A stretch of DNA of 12,869 nt from CAYLNH01 sp964384625 (GTDB lineage Bacteria; Verrucomicrobiota; Lentisphaeria; JABSQK01), in assembly GCA_964384625.1 (NCBI GenBank), contig CAYLNH010000213.1:1-12869 (forward strand), written 5' to 3'. The position numbers and the translations under genes are program-made. Below the pieces are notes generated by a model. The model saw nothing but the letters and a program-made list of their open reading frames with translations. It made no database searches and had not been told where the DNA came from. This document shows, piece after piece, positions 6,519 to 12,814 of this stretch (the stretch's first letter is position 1; every line of letters starts with the position of its first letter).

Positions 6519-7295
6519 ATGAAGATCCGACTGCACTTTGTCCTTGCCGCAACCTTCCTATGCACGATCTTGGCGTTCAGTCAAGGCGACGACGATGACC
6601 GGCCGGTCAAGGAGTACCCCCCGATTCCTCAAGTGGAGATCTCAGTGTTGTTTGTCCGCATTGACGCCGGCATCGCCGCGAAGTGGGGACTGGACGGCGG
6701 CCCACCGGCAGATCCGGAGAACACTCCACTCGGGAAGAAGATTCCGCGCCTCATGAAACCAGGAGCTGCAAGCAAGGTCTTTACTGCGCTGCGCAAGCAA
6801 CCGAAGACGAAGATTCTCGCATCAGCGACCTCGACGGTGCAATCCGGGAAGGAAACGTGGGTGAGCGCAACTGTTGAGAGGCGTTTCCCTGAGAACTTCG
6901 AGGAACCAAAGATCAAGATGCCAGACAAGGATGCGAAGGTGTGTGCAGACTTCTACACGCCGACCTTCGGCGAACCACGTGAGGACCTTGGTGTCACGCT
7001 CACGGTCACGCCACAAGTGGCGCAGAACGGTCGACACATCGGTTTAGAGCTACATCCGAAGTACGTCAAAGTCGATGGGCACGACAAGGGCTATGGCAAA
7101 GCGAAGACCTACCCGAGGTTTCTCGTCCGCGAATCGCGCACTGAGGTGACCGTGCCTGATAGCTGTTCTATCATCCTGGGTATCGTCAAGCCGACAGCGC
7201 ACAGCGACGACGCCAAGGAGGATGCTGAGAAGATCGAGTCACCGGTTCTGATCTGGCTGACGGCGACGATTGTGAAGCAGCCGAAGGAAGACTGA
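6519..7295 (+). CDS. Small exported secretin-like domain protein
   Basis: This 258-residue precursor has a signal peptide (about residues 1-22, ending TILAFSQ). The mature region resembles only the C-terminal beta-domain of type II/III secretion secretins: PQVEISVLFVRI (38-48), KILASATSTVQSGKETWV (98-115), LGVTLTVTPQVAQNGRHIGL (157-176), RESRTEVTVPDSCSIILG (204-221) and a final strand PVLIWLTATIV. The N0/N1/KH-like periplasmic domains of true secretins are absent. The polar, acidic stretch after the signal peptide (GDDDDRPVKEY) is a linker at most. A full secretion pore is therefore unlikely; a structural or accessory envelope role is possible. GAGGAG lies 7 nt before ATG 6519; ATG 6516, one codon earlier, is an alternative. 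No pilus or secretion genes are nearby. Assignment is by pattern and moderately sure. Confidence 0.65.
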   Translation: MKIRLHFVLAATFLCTILAFSQGDDDDRPVKEYPPIPQVEISVLFVRIDAGIAAKWGLDGGPPADPENTPLGKKIPRLMKPGAASKVFTALRKQPKTKILASATSTVQSGKETWVSATVERRFPENFEEPKIKMPDKDAKVCADFYTPTFGEPREDLGVTLTVTPQVAQNGRHIGLELHPKYVKVDGHDKGYGKAKTYPRFLVRESRTEVTVPDSCSIILGIVKPTAHSDDAKEDAEKIESPVLIWLTATIVKQPKED

Positions 7296-7313
7296 GAGGC
7301 AGTCGATTGCTTC

Positions 7314-7394
7314 ACCCCAACGGGGCTGCGTTTGGGTGTGTGTTATTTGTCCGGGGGCTTCACCCCCGGCTACCTCGAGTCGGCCCGCTGGGCC
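7314..7394. repeat. REP-like cluster of palindromes between convergent genes
   Basis: Three palindromes lie in 81 bp: CACCC...GGGTG with an inner CCCC-AAC-GGGG (7314-7325 and onward), a perfect 7-bp stem CCGGGGG-CTTCA-CCCCCGG (7351-7369), and GGCCC-GCT-GGGCC (7382-7394). They fill the gap between the secretin-like stop (7295) and the minus-strand CobW stop (7414). By position they could act as a bidirectional terminator. Their density and composition resemble dispersed REP elements. Confidence 0.6.
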
Positions 7395-7413
7395 TCTTTG
7401 GTTCGCTGGAACT

Positions 7414-8313
7414 TCAGCTCCACGTTGCTTCGATGCGTTCGCGCAATTCGGCTTGGCGGAGGCGCCAGGCGATGGCGACGAAGGAGGTATTGCCGAAGTC
7501 GACGCGGGAGTTGTGATCGATGGTCAGCTTGCCGTTGACCACCTCCACAAACTCCGGGCCGTTGCCGAAGTCGATCTGCCCCTTCAATCGAAGGAGGTCC
7601 TTGCCGATTTCGTTGACGACCTGCTCGAATTGTTCACGGTCTACTTTCAACGCCGTGGAAAACGTTTCTGAGAAAACCGGATCGGGTGGCGCCTGCAGGG
7701 TGTCGGCCCGTTGGATTTCGTGCTTCAGGTTCTCAATGAAACCGGAGGGGATCCGGCCGTATTCGACACATTCCTGCGGCGCTCGTGGATTCATCTGGCG
7801 AAGGACCTGCTGGAGTTGCTCCAGGTCCTCCTTGGGGATCAGATCGGTCTTGTTGATCACCAGGCCATCGGCCCATTGTGTCTGCCGGCGGGCGGCCTGC
7901 AGCATCGGCGCCACCTTGATGAAGTTCTCGGCGTCGATCAGACAGACATTCGCCTGGATCGCGAACGCCGCAGCCAACGCCGGCTCGTCTACGAAGTCCT
8001 GAAGATCGCGGGGCTCAGCCATGCCGGTTGCCTCGACGATCACGAGTTCGGGCTGCACCTCGTCAGCGATCGCCCGCAGTGTCTTGTGGAAGTCGGTCTT
8101 GATGCAGATGCAGAACAGACTGCCCTTGTTCAGTTCGAACACCGGCCGTTCGTCTGCCTGCACCAGCTGCCCGTCTACCCCGAGTTCGCCGAACTCGTTG
8201 ATGATAAGGGCGACGTCTTTCTTCCGGATCTTCGGCAGCTGCAGGAGGTGATTGAGGAACGTCGTCTTCCCGGCACCGAGATAGCCGGTGATCAGGACAA
8301 TCGGGATTGTCAT
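7414..8313 (-). CDS. CobW/COG0523-family G3E GTPase, putative metallochaperone
   Basis: This 299-residue cytosolic GTPase of the G3E family carries a Walker A loop GYLGAGKT (10-17), INEFGELGVDGQLV (38-51), Walker B/switch EATGMAEP (94-101) and the guanine-specificity motif NKTD (154-157). Relatives use GTP hydrolysis to deliver Zn or Co to target enzymes. The family's metal-binding GCxCC is altered: the region reads KGSLFCICIKTD (63-74), leaving C68-I-C70. The C-terminal part (about 212-299) matches the CobW C-terminal domain but is short. AAGG lies 6 nt before the ATG. It follows the UroD-thioredoxin gene by 44 bp on the same strand, so the two are almost certainly one transcript. This suggests it serves the metal site of that protein (inference). 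It is not necessarily a cobalamin-synthesis CobW, as no cob genes are near. Confidence 0.87.
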   Translation of the reverse strand: MTIPIVLITGYLGAGKTTFLNHLLQLPKIRKKDVALIINEFGELGVDGQLVQADERPVFELNKGSLFCICIKTDFHKTLRAIADEVQPELVIVEATGMAEPRDLQDFVDEPALAAAFAIQANVCLIDAENFIKVAPMLQAARRQTQWADGLVINKTDLIPKEDLEQLQQVLRQMNPRAPQECVEYGRIPSGFIENLKHEIQRADTLQAPPDPVFSETFSTALKVDREQFEQVVNEIGKDLLRLKGQIDFGNGPEFVEVVNGKLTIDHNSRVDFGNTSFVAIAWRLRQAELRERIEATWS

Positions 8314-8357
8314 TCTAAACCTTCTCGCACGGCGGTATGGTCTGACGGCCTACCGGA

Positions 8358-9983
8358 TCAGAGGTCTTTCAACCATTCTTTGACAATGGCGACACTGGGT
8401 TCCTGGCAGGCGGACTTCAGTTGGAAGCGACCGAGGACAATGGCCGGCAACTGGTTCTCGTGGAGGCCGAGGCGCGCGATATTGTCCGGTTCGGTGACGA
8501 GCCGGACTTCGACATCGGCGCCAAGTTCCATGACGGCTTTGTCGGCATTGGTGCGGACGGTGGCCAGTTGTTCTTCGTCTTTGCCGGCGAGGTACAGGCA
8601 GGCTCGGCGCTTGCGGATTTTGACCCGCAGTTTCTCGAAGATGCGGTCCTGAATTGCTTCGATCAGTTCTTCGCGTTTCGGGATGCGCGAGACGAACTTG
8701 ATCTTCCCGTCGATACAGATGGTCGGGATATTCTTGACCCACAATGAGGTCATGAACACCAGCGCCTCTTTGTATTTGATCTTGTGCTCACGCCATTCGA
8801 CGATGCCTTCGAATTGGGGCGCCACGGACTTCACGGCTTCCACCATGTATTGACAGGGCGCACAGCCTTCCGAGTCCAGGGTGATGATGTCGACGATGAC
8901 CTTGTCGAACTCGCCGTACTCGCTCATATCCAGGACTTCACCGTCGGCTTCGGAGTCGGCGAGGGTCTCGGCGATTTCCTGTTCATAGGGGTCGTGAACA
9001 AGTTTGGCGACGGCTTCAAGGTTAGCCGCCGGTGTGGCATACGGCAGGTCGCAGCCGGGGGCCAGGATGAAGCCTTTCTTCCCGCCGATCTTCATGCAGG
9101 CCAGTGCATTTTTCTGAGCATCCACCGGCTGGCCCAGGAGCAACACGGTAGTCAACTGCATGTTGCCGCCGAAGCTGATGCCGCGGCCCAGGCAGATATC
9201 CCGGACGTAGTCGAGCGGAATATTCTCGTCGATCGAGACATTATCCGGTTTGCAGTCACACATGACTTCGATATTCTGCTGGGCATGGCCGCAGACAAAG
9301 AAGGAACTCAACGTCTCGCGATCGCGGATCGCATCAAACAACTCGGCGGCATACGGTGTAACAAACTGGCGGAACTGGTCCGGCCCGATTTGGCTGGTCA
9401 TCGGATCGACGACCGCGACGATGTCGACGCCGGCGTCGATATAGTACTCGGCCATGCGAATGGCGACATCGCGGCAGAACGTCATCAACTCATGCACGTG
9501 GTCGACCGCATCGAACATGCGCATGAAAATGTCGGTCCCCTGCAGATGCAGGGCCAACGTGAAGGGGCCGGTGATCAGTCCGTACAGCGCGATGTCAGGA
9601 TTCGCCTCGCGCAGCCGGCGGGTGGCGTTCAGGCAGATCGGAATACGGGCGGCGTCAGGGCTCGGAATATGCAGGTCGGCGAGTGTCTTGTCTTCGCGCA
9701 GCGGATGGCTGACGACGGCCGGTGGATTCTCATCCGTCCAATTAAGCTCGCAGCCGAAGGCTTCGGCTTCGACCTGCAGGTCGAACACCATCGGAATGCC
9801 GTCGGGCCGATAGCGGTCGATTGCCGCCTGGATGCCTTTGACGATGAGGTCTTCGGACTGCAGGTACTCCCCGGCACCTGTCTCGACCAGTGAGCCGGCG
9901 TGACAGCCGACGAAGGGGACCCACGGGATCCGATCTACTTCTTCACAGCGGAATGCTGCACGGACGAGTTCTTTGCCTTGCAT
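8358..9983 (-). CDS. UroD/MtaA-type methyltransferase domain fused to two thioredoxin-like domains
   Basis: This 541-residue cytosolic fusion protein has three parts. Residues 1-335 are a UroD-superfamily barrel of the MtaA/CmuA type (ending SIDENIPLDYVRD, FGGNMQLTTVLLLGQ, GFILAPGCDLPYATP). Of the zinc motif HxC...C, the cysteines C231 (FFVCGH) and C311 are present, but the His is Phe229; H233 could substitute. Residues about 358-455 form a thioredoxin/glutaredoxin-like domain with C374-A-P-C377 and cis-Pro motif NIPTICIDGK (418-427). Residues about 459-541 form a second thioredoxin-like fold (ACLYLAGKDE, VEVRLVTEPDNIARLG, LPAIVLG) without CxxC. A methyl-transfer reaction linked to thiol redox state is inferred, not shown. 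ATG 9983 has AAAGG 8 nt upstream; ATG 10010 would add nine residues. It heads an operon with the CobW GTPase, from the promoter at 10094-10121. Plain UroD (HemE) is excluded by the fusion and motifs. Confidence 0.82.
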   Translation of the reverse strand: MQGKELVRAAFRCEEVDRIPWVPFVGCHAGSLVETGAGEYLQSEDLIVKGIQAAIDRYRPDGIPMVFDLQVEAEAFGCELNWTDENPPAVVSHPLREDKTLADLHIPSPDAARIPICLNATRRLREANPDIALYGLITGPFTLALHLQGTDIFMRMFDAVDHVHELMTFCRDVAIRMAEYYIDAGVDIVAVVDPMTSQIGPDQFRQFVTPYAAELFDAIRDRETLSSFFVCGHAQQNIEVMCDCKPDNVSIDENIPLDYVRDICLGRGISFGGNMQLTTVLLLGQPVDAQKNALACMKIGGKKGFILAPGCDLPYATPAANLEAVAKLVHDPYEQEIAETLADSEADGEVLDMSEYGEFDKVIVDIITLDSEGCAPCQYMVEAVKSVAPQFEGIVEWREHKIKYKEALVFMTSLWVKNIPTICIDGKIKFVSRIPKREELIEAIQDRIFEKLRVKIRKRRACLYLAGKDEEQLATVRTNADKAVMELGADVEVRLVTEPDNIARLGLHENQLPAIVLGRFQLKSACQEPSVAIVKEWLKDL

Positions 9984-10052
9984 AATGCGAACCTTTCGCG
10001 TTGTCGTCATCCCGCGCTGAATCGGCAGATTGACGTGTGGCACTCTGGACTT

Positions 10053-10077
10053 GGAGGTTGCCAAGTTGGCTGCCTCC
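10053..10077 (-). promoter_or_regulatory. 25-bp inverted repeat in the leader of the UroD-thioredoxin operon
   Basis: The half-sites GGAGGttGCCAA and TTGGCtgCCTCC flank a single central base and match at 10 of 12 positions. It lies about 10-34 nt downstream of the predicted transcription start and 70 nt before the coding start. It could be a repressor operator, or a leader RNA hairpin. No regulator is assigned. Confidence 0.5.
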
Positions 10078-10093
10078 CAGTCTAGAACTTGCG

Positions 10094-10121
10094 ACTATAA
10101 AGAAGAGAAAGCCCCGGGCAA
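10094..10121 (-). promoter_or_regulatory. Predicted promoter of the UroD-thioredoxin/CobW operon
   Basis: On the minus strand, TTGCCC (10121-10116) and TATAGT (10099-10094) are 16 bp apart. Predicted transcription starts near 10087, giving a leader of about 104 nt that contains the 25-bp dyad. Confidence 0.55.
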
Positions 10122-10156
10122 TAGGAAAAACGGGATTTTCACGGGTTTTTTGTGAT

Positions 10157-10182
10157 GGCCCGCTGCCGCCCTTGCGGGGGCC
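10157..10182. other. GC-rich hairpin between the two divergent promoters
   Basis: GGCCC (10157-10161) pairs with GGGCC (10178-10182), and inside it CCGC-CCTT-GCGG forms a second stem, with four unpaired bases on one side. It sits just upstream of the ychF -35 box. There is no U-tract; its role is unknown. Confidence 0.4.
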
Positions 10183-10211
10183 TTGACGCATCCACTCCAG
10201 CCCTCTATACT
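10183..10211 (+). promoter_or_regulatory. ychF: Strong sigma70-type promoter of ychF
   Basis: TTGACG (10183-10188) and TATACT (10206-10211) are separated by the optimal 17 bp, each matching consensus at 5 of 6 positions. Predicted start is near 10218, leaving a leader of about 52 nt. A strong promoter fits a conserved housekeeping gene. Confidence 0.7.
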
Positions 10212-10236
10212 CAATCTCATTCTCGCTCCTCACACC

Positions 10237-10264
10237 GATTACTGATCACTGATTACCGGTTACC
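10237..10264 (+). repeat. Four 7-bp tandem repeats immediately before ychF
   Basis: The units GATTACT, GATCACT, GATTACC and GGTTACC follow without gaps (consensus GATTACY). They end 5 nt before the ATG and occupy the place of a Shine-Dalgarno, which is not otherwise visible. Confidence 0.75.
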
Positions 10265-10269
10265 GAAGC

Positions 10270-11367
10270 ATGAGTCTATCCATCGGCATCGTCGGGCTGC
10301 CCAATGTCGGCAAGTCCACCATCCTGAATGCGTTGACCTGCACGCAGGCGGCAGCGGCAGAGAACTACCCGTTCTGCACGATCGAACCGAACAAGGCAAG
10401 CGTGCCCGTGCCGGACGATCGATTGCAGCAGATTGCTGACGTGACCAACCCGGAGAAGATCACGCCGACCACCGTGGACTTCGTTGACGTTGCCGGCCTC
10501 GTGCGCAACGCCAGTAAGAACGAAGGCAGGGGGAATCAGTTCCTGGCGAATATCAGCGAGACCGACGCGATCCTGCATGTCGTCCGTTGTTTCAGTGACG
10601 GCAATGTGGCGCATGTCGAAGGCGCGCCGGACCCGGTGCGCGATGTCGAGATTGTCGAGACGGAACTCCTCCTGCGCGACATCCAGACGCTGGAGAACTG
10701 GATCGAGAAGCTGACCAAACAGGCCAAGGGCGATGTGAAACTTCGCCCGGTAATTGCCTACGCGCAGGAGGTCCTGACGCATCTGAACGCCGGCAATATG
10801 GCGGCGTCCTTCAAGTGCGAGCAGCCGGAACTGCGAAAGGAGCTCTTCACGGAGATGCAGTTCCTGACGGATAAGAAGGTGGTGTACTGCGCCAATGTCG
10901 ACGAGGACGCCGCTGAGAGCGAAGCGCTTGTGGCGGCGTTGCGGGTGTATGCAGATGCCAAAGGTGCACCTGTGATCACAATTTCGGCTCGTATGGAAGC
11001 GGAGTTGATCGATCTCGAAGAGGAGGAGCGTCAGGAGTTCCTTGAGGGGTATGGTATTGTGGAAGGCGCTTTGCCGCAGCTGATCCGTGCGGGCTACGAA
11101 GCGTTGGACTTGATCAGCTTCTTCACGGTGCAGTCGAATCAGGTGCAGGCCTGGACGGTTCGTCGCGGGGCGAAGGCGCCGCAGGCGGCCGGCCGGATCC
11201 ACACAGACTTCGAAAAGGGTTTCATTCGGGCGGAGGTCGTTGCCTGTGCGGATCTGGTGGAACAAGGCAGTGAGGCCGCCTGCCGTTCCGCCGGCAAGTT
11301 GCGGACCGAGGGCAAGGACTATGTGGTTCAGGATGGGGACGTGATTCGGTTCCTGTTTAAGGTGTAG
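10270..11367 (+). CDS. ychF: Redox-regulated ATPase YchF (OLA1 family)
   Basis: This 365-residue P-loop NTPase is full length for the family. It contains G1 loop GLPNVGKS (9-16), the characteristic AENYPFCTIEPNKASVPVPD (30-49), DVAG (73-76) as G3, and NVDE (209-212) in place of NKxD, the change that favours ATP over GTP in YchF. The last 85 residues form a TGS domain (FFTVQSNQVQAWTV, AAGRIHTDFEKGFIRAEV, DGDVIRFLFKV). YchF associates with ribosomes and affects stress responses, including oxidative stress, in bacteria studied. ATG 10270 fits the conserved N-terminus. No Shine-Dalgarno is seen; heptamer repeats stand in its place. It is monocistronic and divergent from the UroD-thioredoxin operon. 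Confidence 0.97.
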   Translation: MSLSIGIVGLPNVGKSTILNALTCTQAAAAENYPFCTIEPNKASVPVPDDRLQQIADVTNPEKITPTTVDFVDVAGLVRNASKNEGRGNQFLANISETDAILHVVRCFSDGNVAHVEGAPDPVRDVEIVETELLLRDIQTLENWIEKLTKQAKGDVKLRPVIAYAQEVLTHLNAGNMAASFKCEQPELRKELFTEMQFLTDKKVVYCANVDEDAAESEALVAALRVYADAKGAPVITISARMEAELIDLEEEERQEFLEGYGIVEGALPQLIRAGYEALDLISFFTVQSNQVQAWTVRRGAKAPQAAGRIHTDFEKGFIRAEVVACADLVEQGSEAACRSAGKLRTEGKDYVVQDGDVIRFLFKV

Positions 11368-11439
11368 CGGCCAACTGACGTCATCAAATCCGTTCCCGAA
11401 ATCGGGTTCACAGTTGGCATTGACCTGAAGCCTGGGTGC

Positions 11440-11456
11440 GCCGTATTGCATACGGC
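11440..11456. terminator. Perfect hairpin downstream of ychF
   Basis: GCCGTAT-TGC-ATACGGC forms a 7-bp perfect stem 73 nt after the ychF stop. The missing U-tract makes it a weak intrinsic terminator candidate or a REP palindrome. Confidence 0.35.
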
Positions 11457-11664
11457 TCCGGTCCCACTGGCGTTAGCAAACCCGTTCACGGATATGGAAC
11501 CACAACGGGCATTGGCTGGCCAACAGAACCAGGAGCGGCTTCCACACCGCGATTCCGGTTGACGCTATCGTATCCCGCATAATAGTCAGGGGACCTCGTA
11601 CATTGGGATAGTGCCGCTTCGCGTGGCAGGCGCTGCGCTTAGCCTTCGGCTGCGCCGAAAGAGG

Positions 11665-11684
11665 CATGAGCAGGGATGCTCATG
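11665..11684. terminator. Perfect hairpin downstream of the nitronate monooxygenase-like gene
   Basis: CATGAGCA-GGGA-TGCTCATG forms an 8-bp perfect stem, 35-54 nt beyond the minus-strand stop at 11719. No clear U-tract follows on either strand, so its terminator role is uncertain. Confidence 0.4.
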
Positions 11685-11718
11685 ATACAAACAGATGGTG
11701 CCGCTTCGCGGGGAAGGC

Positions 11719-12738
11719 TTAGTCCAACGTTGTTTTGACCCGTTGCAGTTCGACTTCTGTTTCGCCGACGAGACGTTGGATGATCTGCGCTACGGGTTGG
11801 ACTTCGCGGACGAGGCCGACGGATTGTCCCGCCATCAGCGAGCCGTAGTCGATGTCGCCGTCCTGCACAGCGCGCCGGAGCGCGCCCATCCAGAATTTCT
11901 CGACTTCCACCTGAGCGTTGGCGCGGTTGATCGAGCCTTCGCTCATTTTGGCAAGCAGGTCGAGCTGCAGTTGGCCGAACTCGTCGAGGCCTTTGTTACG
12001 CAAAGCGCGAACGGCAACGACGGGCAGCCGGCTGTCGAACTGCGGCGTCGAGACCGCGTCACGCGCGTTTGATTTGATGAACTTCTCTTTGAAGTTGCGG
12101 TGGGCGCAGCTCTCTTCGGAGACGGCGAACACGGTGCCGAGCTGCACACCGGCGGCGCCCATGAGAAACAGGTGGGCGCACATCCTGCCGGTGGCGATGC
12201 CGCCGGCAACGAATACGGGAACATCATCCACTTCGAAGAGGACCTGCTGCAGCAGGACGGCGAGACTGACGTGGCCCACGTGCCCGCCGGCTTCCATGCC
12301 TTCCAGCATGATCGCGTCAGCGCCGTAGCGCATCATGCGACGAGCAATCGAGGCGGTAGACGCGAAGCACATGACTTTGGCCCCGGTCTCCTTCGCCAGT
12401 TCAATCTCGTTCTTGCGCGGGAAGCCGCCGGCAAAGATGATATAGGGCACATTCAGGCGGCTCACCAGTTTCAGGTGTTCCGCGTAGACGGGGGCGATGG
12501 TAATGAGATTTACGCTGAACGGCTTGTCGGTCAGGGCGCGTGTTTCTTGGACTTGCGCTTCGAGGATATCCGGGGGCGTGTTGCCGCCGGCCAGACAGCC
12601 AAAGCCGCCGGCGTTGCAAACGGCCGCCACCAGTTTTGGCTCGCTGACCCACGTCATCGCCCCGCAGAGAATTGGGTACTCCACCCCGAGGAAATCACGT
12701 CCGCGCTGAAAGAAGCGATCGGATATGTTGTCGGCCAT
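11719..12738 (-). CDS. Nitronate monooxygenase / FabK-like FMN oxidoreductase
   Basis: This 339-residue cytosolic TIM-barrel flavoprotein belongs to the nitronate monooxygenase (2-nitropropane dioxygenase)/FabK family. Visible motifs are YPILCGAMTWVSEPKLVAAV near the N-terminus, NAGGFGCLAGG (42-52), LEGMEAGGHVGH (145-156, with H153 in the position of the family's catalytic His), VPVFVAGGIATG (173-184) and GAAGVQLGTVF (194-204), the last two binding FMN phosphate. Nitronate monooxygenases detoxify propionate-3-nitronate; FabK reduces enoyl-ACP in fatty acid synthesis. No fab genes are adjacent, so the first is slightly favoured, but the sequence does not settle it. GGGAGG lies 7 nt before ATG 12738. 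It is convergent with ychF and appears monocistronic here. Confidence 0.85.
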   Translation of the reverse strand: MADNISDRFFQRGRDFLGVEYPILCGAMTWVSEPKLVAAVCNAGGFGCLAGGNTPPDILEAQVQETRALTDKPFSVNLITIAPVYAEHLKLVSRLNVPYIIFAGGFPRKNEIELAKETGAKVMCFASTASIARRMMRYGADAIMLEGMEAGGHVGHVSLAVLLQQVLFEVDDVPVFVAGGIATGRMCAHLFLMGAAGVQLGTVFAVSEESCAHRNFKEKFIKSNARDAVSTPQFDSRLPVVAVRALRNKGLDEFGQLQLDLLAKMSEGSINRANAQVEVEKFWMGALRRAVQDGDIDYGSLMAGQSVGLVREVQPVAQIIQRLVGETEVELQRVKTTLD

Positions 12739-12778
12739 GGAACTGCCTCCCTGATGTAGCTTGTCATTTTTCCTGGTT

Positions 12779-12807
12779 AATTTGCCGGAGCGGAAGGGTG
12801 ATGTCAA
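12779..12807 (-). promoter_or_regulatory. Candidate promoter of the nitronate monooxygenase-like gene
   Basis: A perfect TTGACA lies at 12807-12802 on the minus strand, 64 nt upstream of the start codon. Only a weak -10 (CAAATT, 12784-12779) follows at 17 bp. Confidence 0.4.
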
Positions 12808-12814
12808 TGGAGGG

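Larger units (their letters stand above)
11368..11718. other. Intergenic region of palindromes and short repeats between convergent genes
   Basis: No gene is convincing in these 351 bp. A small minus-strand open frame (11473-11667) has a basic, unfamily-like translation. The stretch holds hairpins at 11440-11456 and 11665-11684, a third at 11645-11659 (TTCGGC-TGC-GCCGAA), and a 13-bp direct repeat, GTGCCGCTTCGCG, at 11611-11623 and 11698-11710. It reads as accumulated repetitive DNA. Confidence 0.6.

Noticed and set aside
5620..6552. 310-codon minus-strand open frame
   Set aside because: It is antisense to the nitrilase-family gene with its intact catalytic triad, and shows no domain of its own.
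7711..8652. 313-codon plus-strand open frame
   Set aside because: It is antisense across the CobW gene and the end of the UroD-thioredoxin gene, and spans a real intergenic gap, so it cannot be a conserved gene.
8784..9893. 369-codon plus-strand open frame
   Set aside because: It lies wholly antisense to the UroD-thioredoxin gene, whose protein has clear family motifs. The antisense translation shows no recognisable domain; it is a by-product of high GC.
9984..10087. Possible cobalamin or SAM riboswitch in the leader of the UroD-thioredoxin operon
   Set aside because: The leader is only about 104 nt, and its GCCACA differs from the B12 box; no known riboswitch core is visible.
10276..11451. 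391-codon minus-strand open frame
   Set aside because: It mirrors ychF, which is unmistakable on the plus strand. The antisense product has no motifs.
11473..11667. 64-codon minus-strand open frame in the ychF downstream gap
   Set aside because: It overlaps perfect hairpins, has no Shine-Dalgarno or family resemblance, and is best read as repeat-derived.
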